DNA from: Gemmatimonadaceae bacterium | GTDB lineage: Bacteria; Gemmatimonadota; Gemmatimonadetes; Gemmatimonadales; Gemmatimonadaceae | NCBI GenBank assembly: GCA_025934775.1 | Contig: JAICWO010000006.1 | Coordinates: 186,001-250,000 of the forward strand | DNA: 64,000 bases | Reading direction: 5' to 3' | Part shown: positions 36,342 through 45,021 of the stretch, piece by piece | Numbering within the stretch: the first letter of the stretch is position 1 | How the letters are laid out: each line of letters begins with the position of its first letter | Translations under genes and position numbers: made by a program | Notes under the pieces: generated by a model | The model's database searches: none | Seen by the model: only the letters and a program-made list of their open reading frames with translations | Told to the model about the DNA's origin: nothing

Positions 36342-38852
36342 ATGACAGAATCGATCCATCACGCCCCGGCCGACGAATCGGCGGGGTACCAACCTGCCGC
36401 AATCGAGCGGAAGTGGCAGGAGCGCTGGGAGACGCGCGGCACGAACCACACCGACCTCATTGCCGGCGCGAGTCCGTTTTACGCCTTGATGATGTTCCCG
36501 TACCCATCGGCGGAGGGGCTCCATGTGGGCAACCTCTTCGCGTTCACGGGCAACGACATCTATGGACGATTCCAGCGGCTGCAAGGGCACACGGTGTTCG
36601 AGCCGCTCGGCTTCGACGCGTTCGGCATCCATTCCGAGAACTTCGCGCTCAAGGTCGGGACTCATCCGGCTGTCCTCATCCCTAAGAACATCGACAACTT
36701 CCGGCGGCAGCTTAAGCGCGCCGGGCTGATGATCGATTGGCGGCACGAGCTGTCCACGACCGACCCCGATTATTACAAGTGGACCCAGTGGGTCTTCCTG
36801 GAGCTCTACAAGCGCGGGCTGGCCTACAAGAAGCGCGCGGCGGTCAACTGGTGCCCGAACGACAAGACCGTGCTCGCCAACGAGCAGGTGATCGCGGGCG
36901 AGTGCGAGCGGTGCGGCGCCAAGGTCGAGCAGCGCTTTCTCGAGCAGTGGTTCTTCCGGATCACGGACTACGCCGGCCGGCTGCTCGCGAACCTGGACAC
37001 GATCGATTGGTCGGAGTCCACCAAGCTCGCGCAGCGGAATTGGATCGGCCGGTCCGACGGGGCGGAGCTGAGCTTCCGCGTGCAAGACCTCGAGGAGCTC
37101 GTCGGGACGGCGACGATCGCGAGCGGGCTGAGCGGTGAGTTCAGCGCGCAGCCGCTGGACATTCGCGTCTTCACGACGCGGCCGGACACGATCTTCGGCG
37201 CGACGTACTTGGTGCTCGCGCCGGAGCACCCGCTCGTCGACACGTTGACGACGGACGAGCAGCGCGCCGCGGTGGATGCGTACAAGGGGCGCGCGGCCAA
37301 GCAGGACATCGTCACCCGCAAGGTGAGCAAGGAGAAGACCGGCGTCTTCACCGGCTCGTTCGCGATCAACCCGGCCACGCAGCAGCCGATCCCGATCTGG
37401 ATCGCGGACTACGTGCTCATGGAGTACGGCACGGGCGCGATCATGGCCGTGCCCGGGCACGACGAACGCGATTTCGAGTTCGCGAAAGTCTTCGATCTGC
37501 CGATCGTGCGCGTCGTCGCGGCGCGTGGCTCCCACGACCTGCGCCCGCCGGCGGACGCGGCGTACGTGGAATCGGACGACGTGCAGATCGTGAACTCTGG
37601 CCGGTTCGACGGGCTGGACGTTCGTGAGGCGAAACGGCAGATCGTGGACTGGCTCGAGTCGCGCGGGCACGCGCACGGCGTGGTCAACTATCGGCTGCAC
37701 GACTGGTGCATCTCGCGCCAGCGCTACTGGGGTCCGCCGATCCCGATCATCTACTGCGAGAAGTGTGGGACGGTGCCCGTGCCGGAGAAGGACCTTCCGG
37801 TGGAGCTGCCGTTCGTCGAGGACTTCAAGCCCGACGACACCGGCATTTCGCCGCTCGCGCGGGTGGAGTCGTGGCACCGCGTGGCCTGCCCGACGTGCGG
37901 CGGCGACGCCCGCCGCGAGACCGACGTCTCGGACACGTTCCTCGACAGCGCGTGGTACTTCCTGCGCTACCCGAGCACGGACTTCGACACCGTGCCGTTC
38001 GACCCGGCGCTGACGAAAAAATGGCTGCCCGTGACCTCGTACATCGGCGGCAACGAGCACGCGGTGTTACACTTGTTGTATTCTCGTTTTATAACGATGG
38101 TGCTGCACGACGCCGGGCACCTCGACTTCGAGGAGCCGTTCGCCAAGTTCCGCGCGCACGGCATGATCATCCGCGAAGGCGCGAAGATGTCGAAGAGCCG
38201 CGGCAACGTCGTGAATCCCGACGAGTACATCGAGCGGTGGGGCGCGGACACGTTCCGCACCTACCTCATGTTCCTCGGGCCGTATGAAGAAGGCGGCGAC
38301 TTCCGCGATCAGAGCATCGCCGGCGTGCGCCGCTTCCTCGATCGCCTCTGGTCGTCGGTGACGAGCGCCGCCGCCGCCGGCGCGCCCGACCGTGCCGTGC
38401 TCCGCAAGCTGCACCAGACGATCGAGAAGGTGAGCGGCGACATTCCGGCGCTCAGCTACAACACTGCGATCGCGGCGATGATGGAGTACATCAACGTCGT
38501 GCGCCGTGGCGAGCGAACCGCGCACCGCGACGAGGTCGAGCCGCTCGTGCGGCTCGTCTCACCGTTCGCGCCGCACGTCGCCGAGGAGCTCTGGGAGCTG
38601 CTCGGCCACGAGGAGAGCGTGTTCGACGCCGGCTGGCCCGCGTTCGACCCCGCGCTCGCCGCCGAAGACGCCGTGACCGTCGCGGTGCAGATCGGCGGCA
38701 AGATGCGCGGGACGATCCAACTCCCGGTGGGCGGGTCGCAGGAGGCCGCACTCGCGGCGGCGATGGCGGCCCCGGAGATCGCGAAGTTCGTGACGGGGGA
38801 ACCGCGGAAGGTGATCTACGTGCAGGGGAGAATGCTCAATATCGTTCTCTAA
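36342..38852 (+). CDS. leuS: Leucine-tRNA ligase
   Basis: The 836-residue class I synthetase charges tRNA-Leu. Signature motifs are PYPSAEGLHVGN (HIGH-type), a zinc-like knuckle (WCPNDKTVLANEQVIAGECERCG), the CP1 editing domain (PDTIFGATYLVLAPEHPL, YVLMEYGTGAIMAVPGHDERD) and KMSKS in GAKMSKSRGNVV. The C-terminal anticodon-binding domain ends with QIGGKMRGTIQLPVG and RKVIYVQGRMLNIVL. Length matches bacterial LeuRS. ATG 36342 is 57 bases from the divergent chemoreceptor start. It is the only aminoacyl-tRNA synthetase in this window. Confidence 0.97.
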   Translation: MTESIHHAPADESAGYQPAAIERKWQERWETRGTNHTDLIAGASPFYALMMFPYPSAEGLHVGNLFAFTGNDIYGRFQRLQGHTVFEPLGFDAFGIHSENFALKVGTHPAVLIPKNIDNFRRQLKRAGLMIDWRHELSTTDPDYYKWTQWVFLELYKRGLAYKKRAAVNWCPNDKTVLANEQVIAGECERCGAKVEQRFLEQWFFRITDYAGRLLANLDTIDWSESTKLAQRNWIGRSDGAELSFRVQDLEELVGTATIASGLSGEFSAQPLDIRVFTTRPDTIFGATYLVLAPEHPLVDTLTTDEQRAAVDAYKGRAAKQDIVTRKVSKEKTGVFTGSFAINPATQQPIPIWIADYVLMEYGTGAIMAVPGHDERDFEFAKVFDLPIVRVVAARGSHDLRPPADAAYVESDDVQIVNSGRFDGLDVREAKRQIVDWLESRGHAHGVVNYRLHDWCISRQRYWGPPIPIIYCEKCGTVPVPEKDLPVELPFVEDFKPDDTGISPLARVESWHRVACPTCGGDARRETDVSDTFLDSAWYFLRYPSTDFDTVPFDPALTKKWLPVTSYIGGNEHAVLHLLYSRFITMVLHDAGHLDFEEPFAKFRAHGMIIREGAKMSKSRGNVVNPDEYIERWGADTFRTYLMFLGPYEEGGDFRDQSIAGVRRFLDRLWSSVTSAAAAGAPDRAVLRKLHQTIEKVSGDIPALSYNTAIAAMMEYINVVRRGERTAHRDEVEPLVRLVSPFAPHVAEELWELLGHEESVFDAGWPAFDPALAAEDAVTVAVQIGGKMRGTIQLPVGGSQEAALAAAMAAPEIAKFVTGEPRKVIYVQGRMLNIVL

Positions 38853-38884
38853 CGGCGAGTAGGGAGGGCGGGAGGGCGCCGTGC

Positions 38885-39048
38885 GAGAATCTCGACGTCG
38901 CGACCTGAGACCAGTTGCCAGACGCGAGTGCCGAGACCCGAGGCGCGAGTGAGATGGTCATGGCGCGCGGGGAAATCTGACTCGCATCTCCCGTCTCGGG
39001 TCTCGCAGTCTCGAAACTGGTCTCGACCCGCGACGTCGAGATCCCACG
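38885..39048. repeat. Large inverted repeat D, between convergent genes
   Basis: Arms at about 38885-38955 and 38975-39048 are imperfect reverse complements over about 70 bp. A perfect 14-bp part is ATCTCGACGTCGCG (38889-38902) against 39029-39042. The arms contain many CGAGAC-type units with roughly 7-bp spacing. The cores CCTGAGACCAGTT (38904-38916) and GCGAGTGAGAT (38945-38955) recur in repeat E. It fills most of the gap between leuS and the VIT1-like gene. Confidence 0.85.
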
Positions 39049-39077
39049 TCGGCGCATCGCCGCCCGCCCGATTGGCT

Positions 39078-40208
39078 CTACCCGATCAGCCGAGCGATCC
39101 ACTCCCCAACCACGTACCCCACCCCCGCCACCCCCAGCCCGACCACGAACATGTCCAACCCGGACCGGAACACTCCGCGTCCGGTGAACACCGATCGCGC
39201 CGCGCCGACGATCCAGTGTGATGCCATCGCGATCACGAACGCGGTGATGATCGCCGTGGTGCCGGTCCAGAAGAAAAACGGAAACACCGGGATGAGCGCG
39301 CCGATCCCGGTCGCGAGGCCGGTGACCCACGCCTCGCGCATCGGCGACATGTGCGGATCGCCGATGCCGAGCTCCTCCTGCACCTGCTCCTGGAGCATCC
39401 GCTCCGGGCTCGCCATCACCTCGGTCGCCAGGGCGTGCGCGGACTCGGGCGCCATGCCCTTGGTCTCGTAGATGAGCGCGAGCTCGTCGCGCTCGACCTC
39501 CGGCATCAGCGCGATCTCGTCGCGCTCCATCGCGATCTCGTTGGCGTACACCTCCTGCTCGCTCTTCGCCGCGAGATAGCCGCTCGAGCCCATCGAGAGC
39601 GCGTCGGCGATGAGACCGGCGACGCCGGCGAGAATCACCGCCCGGTGCTGCGCCGCCGCGGACGCGCCGATCACGCCGGCCACGAGGCCGAAGTTCGCCG
39701 TCAGCCCATCATTGAATCCATATACCACGTTTCTTAAAAACCCGCCCGACGCCGTGCGGTGCCACGGCTCGCCCGTGCGGCCGGAGATGTGGTTGAGCGT
39801 TTCCGCATGCTCCGCCGATTCGCGCGCGAGCGTGAGTGATTCGCTGGCCCCCGGCGCGCCGCGCGTCGTGCGGCGGTGCATGGCGAGATAGCTCTTGACC
39901 TCGCGTCCCTCTTCCGCGAGCAGCATCGGCAGCAGGAAGCCCGGGCCGAACATCTTGCCGACGCCGGCGAGCAGCCGCGTCCGCGTGCTCGGCCGGAACC
40001 CCCCCGGCGAGCGGCCGTGCTCCTCGAGCAGCCGCGCCCAGATCTGCACGTGCCGGTCTTCGACTTCGGCGAGCCGGCGATACAGATCCTTCTTCCTCGC
40101 ATCCGGCTCGGCGTCCGAGAGGAGCCGGTACAGATACGCGGCGTCCGCTTCGTCCTGCCAATGATGCTCGAAGGCGTGGAGGTCGGGCGTCGGCGACGTG
40201 CTGGTCAT
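39078..40208 (-). CDS. Ferritin-like domain fused to a VIT1/CCC1-family transporter (MbfA-like)
   Basis: The 376-residue protein has an N-terminal ferritin/rubrerythrin-like helical domain at about 5-150, with iron-ligand-type residues (HHWQDEADAAYLYRLL, RRLAEVEDRHVQIW and ESAEHAETLNHI). The rest is a VIT1/CCC1 transporter domain with about five membrane helices (VVYGFNDGLTANFGLVAGVIG) and a cytosolic helical insert rich in Glu. MbfA of rhizobia has this plan and exports iron to the periplasm; by analogy this protein may protect against iron or peroxide stress. ATG 40208 starts MTSTSPTPD. It is divergent from the PDZ gene. Confidence 0.87.
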   Translation of the reverse strand: MTSTSPTPDLHAFEHHWQDEADAAYLYRLLSDAEPDARKKDLYRRLAEVEDRHVQIWARLLEEHGRSPGGFRPSTRTRLLAGVGKMFGPGFLLPMLLAEEGREVKSYLAMHRRTTRGAPGASESLTLARESAEHAETLNHISGRTGEPWHRTASGGFLRNVVYGFNDGLTANFGLVAGVIGASAAAQHRAVILAGVAGLIADALSMGSSGYLAAKSEQEVYANEIAMERDEIALMPEVERDELALIYETKGMAPESAHALATEVMASPERMLQEQVQEELGIGDPHMSPMREAWVTGLATGIGALIPVFPFFFWTGTTAIITAFVIAMASHWIVGAARSVFTGRGVFRSGLDMFVVGLGVAGVGYVVGEWIARLIG

Positions 40209-40317
40209 GCGTTAAAGCTACAGCGCCCGGCATCCGGCGGGACGACCGGCGAACGAGTAAACCGTTTTCTGCCGGCGGTGTGACTCATCAATGCACCCCA
40301 ACGCATGATGAGGGATT

Positions 40318-41337
40318 ATGAGATTGTCTGCACTTGTGCCGATGGCGGCGGCCGCGAGCGTCGCCGCATCGGCGATCGGAGCACAACAGCCGGGCGCCGT
40401 CCGCATTCGATCCGCGGCGCCGGCGCCCGCGGTGTGGATGTCGTCGTTCGATCAACCGCACGCCATCATCGGCGTCTCCACCACCAGCGACGCGGAGTCG
40501 CGCGACACACTCGGCGTGCTCGTCACCAGCGTGCGACCCGGAAGCCCGGCCGAGAAGGCGGGAATCCAGGAGGGCGACCGCATCGAGTCCGTGAACGGCG
40601 TGAGCCTCGAGCTCGCGTCGGCGGATATTGGCGACCCCGATATGGCCGGCATCATGACACGCCGGCTCACGCGCGAGCTCGACAAGCTCGAGGCCGGCGA
40701 TGAGGTCAGTCTCCGCGTGTACTCCGACGGGCACGTCAAGAACGTGAACGTCAAAACCGTCACGCCGGACGACCTCTACGCGGCGACGGCGCGGCGCTCG
40801 TTGGACGATCGCGCGACGCTCGGACTCAACCTCGCCGTCACCGGTTCGGCACGCGACTCGATCGGCGTGTTCGTGCTCTCGGTCGACGACAAGGGACCGG
40901 CCGCGAAGGCGGGCATCCAGGAGGGAAGCCGTATCGCGTCCATCAACGGCGTCGACCTGCGCGAGCGCGCGTCATCGCGCGAGGACGACGACGACATGGT
41001 CATGCTGCGCCGCTCGAACGTCAGCCGGCTCGAGCGCGAGGTCGGAAAGATGAAGCCGGGCGACGACGCGAGGCTTCGCGTCTACTACAACGGCCAGTAC
41101 CGCGACGTGACGGTGAAGAGCGTGCGGATGAGCGATCTGCCGCGCGACCGGCACGTGATGACGATCATGGGCGACAACTTCTTCCCGGCCATGGGCGGCA
41201 TGACGATGTCGATCGACGGTCCGGAGATTCAGACGCGCGTGCGCCGCGCCGTCGACGAGGCCAACGTCGCGCGCGACATGGCGATGCGAAACGTCGGCCG
41301 CGCCTTCGGCCGCATGAGCAACCGCGTCGATTGGTGA
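40318..41337 (+). CDS. Exported double-PDZ-domain protein
   Basis: The 339-residue protein has a signal peptide ending near AIGAQ and two PDZ domains (about 50-140 and 155-260). The carboxylate-binding strands and glycine loops read LGVLVTSVRPGSPAEKAGIQEGDRI and IGVFVLSVDDKGPAAKAGIQEGSRI. No protease domain or catalytic triad is attached, unlike DegP, so it is likely a periplasmic peptide- or protein-binding adaptor. The C-terminal 80 residues are unclassified. Its stop is 20 bases from that of the convergent kup. Confidence 0.85.
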   Translation: MRLSALVPMAAAASVAASAIGAQQPGAVRIRSAAPAPAVWMSSFDQPHAIIGVSTTSDAESRDTLGVLVTSVRPGSPAEKAGIQEGDRIESVNGVSLELASADIGDPDMAGIMTRRLTRELDKLEAGDEVSLRVYSDGHVKNVNVKTVTPDDLYAATARRSLDDRATLGLNLAVTGSARDSIGVFVLSVDDKGPAAKAGIQEGSRIASINGVDLRERASSREDDDDMVMLRRSNVSRLEREVGKMKPGDDARLRVYYNGQYRDVTVKSVRMSDLPRDRHVMTIMGDNFFPAMGGMTMSIDGPEIQTRVRRAVDEANVARDMAMRNVGRAFGRMSNRVDW

Positions 41338-41356
41338 GCTGGTTCCGGTACTTGAA

Positions 41357-43444
41357 TTAGAATTCTACTTGCGCGCCCAGCTCGACGACGCGGTTCGGCG
41401 GAATCCCGAAGAACTCCGTCGCCGAGCGTGCGTTGCGCGACATGATCACGAACAGCTTCTTGCGCCAGCGCGCCATGCGCGGCAGCACCACGTCGTCGGG
41501 CGCGCGGCGCGTCCCGGGCTTCTGCTCGCCGTCGGCGAGAATGATGCGCTCGCGGCCGAGATAGAAGGTCGTCTCCGTCGGGCGCGTCTTGAGCCCGAGC
41601 TCGCGCCCGCGATGCAGGATCTCCGGCACGTTGGGCGTCTCCATGAAGCCGTAGCGCGCCGTGATCCGGAAGAACCCGTGCTCGAGCTTCTGCGCCGAGA
41701 CGCGCTCCACGGACTTCACCTCCGGGACGTCCTCGGTGAGCACGGACATCAGGATCACCTGTTCGTGCAGCACCTTGTTGTGCTTGAGGTGATGCAGCAG
41801 CACGACCGGCACGCCTTCGTTGGACGACGTCATGAACACGGCAGTGCCCGGGACGCGCGGCGGCTTGCGCCGGCCGACGTCGCTCAGGAACAGATCGAGC
41901 GGCAGCGAGCCGGCGTGCAGCGCCTGGTTCAGCAGGTAGCGGCCCTTCTTCCAGGTGCTCATGAGCGTGAACACGCCGATCGCGACCGCGATCGGCACCC
42001 AGCCGCCGTGCTCGATCTTGACGACGTTCGCGGCGAACAGCGACACGTCGATCGCGAGGAACACCGCGGTGATCGGCATGACGTGCGCGAGCGACCAGTT
42101 CCACCGCGACCGCGCGACGACGGCGAAGAGCAGCGACGTGATCGCCATCGTGCCGGTCACCGCGATGCCGTACGCCGCGCCGAGCGCCGCGGAGCTCTGG
42201 AACGAGACGACGAGGAGAAGGCAGCCGATCATCAACAGCCGGTTTACTTCGGGAATGAAGATCTGCCCCGCTTCGCGGGCCGACGTGTGCACGATCGTCA
42301 CGCGCGGCGAGTAGCCGAGCTGCACGCTCTGCTGCGTGAGCGAGAAGGCGCCCGAGATCAGCGCCTGCGACGCGATCACCGCCGCGAGGGTGGCGAGCAC
42401 CACGAGCGGAATGAGCAGCGTGCGCGGTACGAGGAAGAAGAACGGATTCGCGACGGTGGCCCGGTCGCGCAGGATGAGCGCCCCCTGGCCCATGTAGTTG
42501 AGCAGCAGCGCGGGCAGCACGAGCGAGAACCAGGCGAGGCGGATCGGCCGCTTGCCGAAGTGGCCCATGTCCGCGTACAGCGCTTCGGCGCCGGTCACGG
42601 CGAGGACGACCGCGCCCAGCGTGAGGAAGCCGATGCGCCCGTTCACCATGAAGAAGCGAACGCCGTAGACCGGATTGAGCGCGAAGAGAATGCGCGGCGC
42701 GCGCACGAGCGACGCGAGGCCGAGGACGGCGATCGTGACGAACCAGAGCGTCATGATCGGTCCGAAAATCGCGCCGACGCGCGCGGTGCCGAATCGTTGG
42801 ACCGCGAACAGCACGAACAGGATGATGAGCGCCAGCGGCACGATCAGGTGATCGACCGCGGGCGTGACGACATGCAGTCCTTCCACCGACGACAGCACCG
42901 TGATCGCCGGCGTGATGATCCCGTCGCCGTAGAGCAGCGCCGCGCCGAAGAGTCCGAGCGAGATGAGGACCATGCGCCGCCGTGAGTCGCTCGACCGGCG
43001 CTCCTTCTGGAGAATGAGCGCCATCAGCGCGAGAATGCCGCCCTCGCCCCGGTTGTCGGCGCGCATGATGAAGACGATGTACTTCACCGCGACCACGAGC
43101 ACGAGCAGCCACATGATGAGTGACAGCACGCCGTACACGTTCGCGACGGTCGGCTGGATCGCGTACTCCTTGGACGTGAAGCACTGCTGGAGCGCGTAGA
43201 GCGGGCTCGTGCCGATGTCGCCGTAGACGATGCCGAGCGCGGTGAGCGAGAGGAACGCGAGCCGTTTGCCGGTGGGATTTGCCTCGACGTGCGATCGTTC
43301 GCGCATGGCGGAGTGAAACCCGCTCGTCGTGGTGGCGTTGGGCGGGAGTACGCCTGCCGCATTGCCGGCTGCTGGGGCAGGCTGCGCCTCGGCCGCCGGT
43401 GGGTCGGCAGCGGAGTCCGAGGTGCGTCTATGTTCAGCGGTCAT
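41357..43444 (-). CDS. kup: Kup-type potassium uptake transporter
   Basis: The 695-residue protein is a KUP/HAK/KT low-affinity potassium:proton symporter. The N-terminal signature ALGIVYGDIGTSPLYAL is intact, and about twelve membrane helices occupy about 80-500. The C-terminal cytosolic domain (about 530-695) has a typical KUP end. ATG 43444 is chosen; a later internal ATG (in MRERSHVEANPTG) would leave the whole transport core intact. It has an unusual Ala/Pro-rich 60-residue N-terminal extension. Convergent with the PDZ gene. Confidence 0.93.
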   Translation of the reverse strand: MTAEHRRTSDSAADPPAAEAQPAPAAGNAAGVLPPNATTTSGFHSAMRERSHVEANPTGKRLAFLSLTALGIVYGDIGTSPLYALQQCFTSKEYAIQPTVANVYGVLSLIMWLLVLVVAVKYIVFIMRADNRGEGGILALMALILQKERRSSDSRRRMVLISLGLFGAALLYGDGIITPAITVLSSVEGLHVVTPAVDHLIVPLALIILFVLFAVQRFGTARVGAIFGPIMTLWFVTIAVLGLASLVRAPRILFALNPVYGVRFFMVNGRIGFLTLGAVVLAVTGAEALYADMGHFGKRPIRLAWFSLVLPALLLNYMGQGALILRDRATVANPFFFLVPRTLLIPLVVLATLAAVIASQALISGAFSLTQQSVQLGYSPRVTIVHTSAREAGQIFIPEVNRLLMIGCLLLVVSFQSSAALGAAYGIAVTGTMAITSLLFAVVARSRWNWSLAHVMPITAVFLAIDVSLFAANVVKIEHGGWVPIAVAIGVFTLMSTWKKGRYLLNQALHAGSLPLDLFLSDVGRRKPPRVPGTAVFMTSSNEGVPVVLLHHLKHNKVLHEQVILMSVLTEDVPEVKSVERVSAQKLEHGFFRITARYGFMETPNVPEILHRGRELGLKTRPTETTFYLGRERIILADGEQKPGTRRAPDDVVLPRMARWRKKLFVIMSRNARSATEFFGIPPNRVVELGAQVEF

Positions 43445-43517
43445 GTATAGGCTGCGGGCGGTGCCCGCCTCACACGCGTGGTTCGCGGAGCCCGAGTGCA
43501 CCCCGCCAGTACGCAAA

Positions 43518-43548
43518 AATGGGTCGCGGCACTCGTCCGCGACCCATT
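43518..43548 (-). terminator. Rho-independent terminator of padR
   Basis: A perfect 12-bp stem (arms 43518-43529 and 43537-43548) has a 7-base loop. On the minus strand the 3' arm is followed by TTT, giving a run of five T with the arm. It lies 63 bases downstream of the padR stop, separating it from kup on the same strand. Confidence 0.85.
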
Positions 43549-43611
43549 CTCCAATCTAGCGTCCGCCGCCGGTCAGTCCAGCGGCAAATCCGGCAAGCGT
43601 CGACGCGACAA

Positions 43612-44214
43612 CTACTTGGCTAGCGCGTCCACTTCCGCAGTGGCTTTCTGAACGATCTCGCGAATCTTTTGAAGTTTTTCTGTGTCGCGAATATTAGACG
43701 TTGCTGTTCCGTATGTGGCGCGTGCCAGGCGCTGAAATGCCTGATTCAGCTCCATCATGGGCGCATCAGTGAAGCCAGAAACGAAGCGCGCGATCCGTTC
43801 GAAGATGTCGTTCACGGTGCTGCTGTGCTCCGCGAGGTGCTTTCGGCCGTCGTCGGTGATCTCGTAAATCTTCTTGCCGCCCTCTTCAGGGATCACCCGC
43901 GCGTACCCCATGTCTTCGAGCATGGTGAGCGTGGGGTACACGGTGCCGGGGCTCGGCGCGTACGAGCCGCCAAACCTGCTCTCGAGCTCTTTGATGATCT
44001 CATAGCCGTGGCGCGGCTTCTCCTCGAGCAGGCGGAGGATGACGTATTTGAGATCGCCCTGCTCGAACAGCCGCGCGGCGCGTCCGCGCCAGTGACGAGC
44101 ACGGGGCGGGGGACCGCCCCACCAATCACCGAAACCTTCCCAGTTCGAGCGAGCGCGATGGCTGTCGTCGGAGCAACCAGTCCAGTTGCAGCCGAACCAG
44201 CTTGAGTGATGCAT
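43612..44214 (-). CDS. PadR-family transcriptional regulator
   Basis: The 200-residue regulator has a Trp/Arg/Gly-rich N-terminal tail of about 45 residues with two cysteines (FGCNWTGC). It is followed by the PadR winged helix: DLKYVILRLLEEKPRHGYEIIKELE, then SPGTVYPTLTMLEDMGY and the wing. A C-terminal helical dimerisation domain of about 85 residues follows. PadR proteins are usually repressors. The ATG at 44214 lies within a cluster of palindromes that probably form its own operator, so autorepression is likely. A good GGAG ribosome site sits between two of those palindromes. Confidence 0.92.
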   Translation of the reverse strand: MHHSSWFGCNWTGCSDDSHRARSNWEGFGDWWGGPPPRARHWRGRAARLFEQGDLKYVILRLLEEKPRHGYEIIKELESRFGGSYAPSPGTVYPTLTMLEDMGYARVIPEEGGKKIYEITDDGRKHLAEHSSTVNDIFERIARFVSGFTDAPMMELNQAFQRLARATYGTATSNIRDTEKLQKIREIVQKATAEVDALAK

Positions 44215-44268
44215 GATATATCTCCGATATATCGGTCTAAATGGTACGATATAACGTTCGATATATCG
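44214..44268. promoter_or_regulatory. Cluster of four CGATATATCG-type palindromes, likely PadR operator
   Basis: Copies begin at 44214 (TGATATATCT), 44225 (CGATATATCG, extended to the perfect 12-bp CCGATATATCGG at 44224-44235), 44247 (CGATATAACG) and 44259 (CGATATATCG). Start-to-start steps are 11, 22 and 12 bp, close to whole helical turns. The first copy overlaps the padR start codon. AT-rich palindromes are conspicuous in this GC-rich DNA. Confidence 0.75.
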
Positions 44269-44307
44269 GCGCAAGGCCTCGGCTCGTGCGCGGCATTGGG
44301 TTCGGTA

Positions 44308-44336
44308 GGGCACGGAATACACGGCGACGGCACGGG
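44308..44336 (+). repeat. Intergenic repeat F, copy 2
   Basis: The segment reads GGGCACGGAATACACGG and ends GCACGGG. It is inverted with respect to copy 3 (44508-44539), and the similarity extends past the core into neighbouring bases. Copy 1 lies 22 kb away at 21792-21823. Confidence 0.8.
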
Positions 44337-44507
44337 ATCGACGGAGCGTTCCGACGCCGACGATGACTCCGCGCACCATGCTCGGGCCGTTCCGAGGCGG
44401 AGTATCACTTGGGATGCCCCGCCGCAGCCTCCGGACGTCGTTCCCATCAATTTTTTACCGGGGCTCGTCCAAGGACGCGCTCTCCAGCGCCACGGAACGA
44501 TCCGTGT

Positions 44508-44539
44508 CCCGCGTGCAGTTAGCCGTGTAATCCGTGCCC
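44508..44539 (-). repeat. Intergenic repeat F, copy 3
   Basis: On the minus strand this reads GGGCACGGATTACACGGC and continues to GCACGCGGG. It is the inverted partner of copy 2. The two could fold into a long hairpin with a loop of about 170 bases. Confidence 0.8.
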
Positions 44540-44654
44540 ATGGCCCGTCTCGCCGGAACCATACTCGGCGCGACGAACATCACACGGAACGCCCCCTGCC
44601 ATAGAACCTCCCACGGTCCGCACCGGGCGGGCCAGTATCTAACTGGAGGAGCAC

Positions 44655-44861
44655 ATGGCAGACGATCTCAACCGCGACGGCGTCGAAAACCAGATCGAGG
44701 GATTCGGGAAGGAAGCCGAAGGCCGCGTCCGCAACTCGGTCGGCGGCATGGCCGGCGACACGAGCGAGCAGTTGAAGGGCAAGGCGAAGGAGCTCGAGGG
44801 CAAAGCCCAGCGCAAGATCGGCGAGAGCGCGACCGACGCCGGCACGAACGACACGAAATGA
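44655..44861 (+). CDS. CsbD-like stress protein
   Basis: The 68-residue hydrophilic, Lys/Glu/Gly-rich protein has the CsbD pattern ENQIEGFGKEAEGRVRNSVG and QLKGKAKELEGKAQRKIGES. CsbD is a small general-stress protein (SigB regulon in Bacillus) of unknown biochemical role. A strong ribosome site (GGAGGA) precedes the ATG. The length is normal for the family. Upstream DNA holds repeat F copies. Confidence 0.9.
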   Translation: MADDLNRDGVENQIEGFGKEAEGRVRNSVGGMAGDTSEQLKGKAKELEGKAQRKIGESATDAGTNDTK

Positions 44862-45021
44862 TTTCGTAATCCGCGCGTCATGGGGACGTCATGCGGCATT
44901 GAGAGAACGCTCATCAATGCCTCATGGCGCCCTCACGCGCGCGACATGGGCCCGCAATCCGGTGGTCGTATGCTCCCCTCGAGCGGCCTCGTCGCCGCTC
45001 CGATCTCAACGAGGAGGGAGC

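Larger units (their letters stand above)
44215..44654. other. Long intergenic region between padR and the CsbD-like gene
   Basis: The 440-base gap holds the palindromic operators (44214-44268), repeat F copies 2 and 3 about 170 bp apart in inverted orientation, and the promoter of the CsbD-like gene. No convincing reading frame was found in it. Confidence 0.7.
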
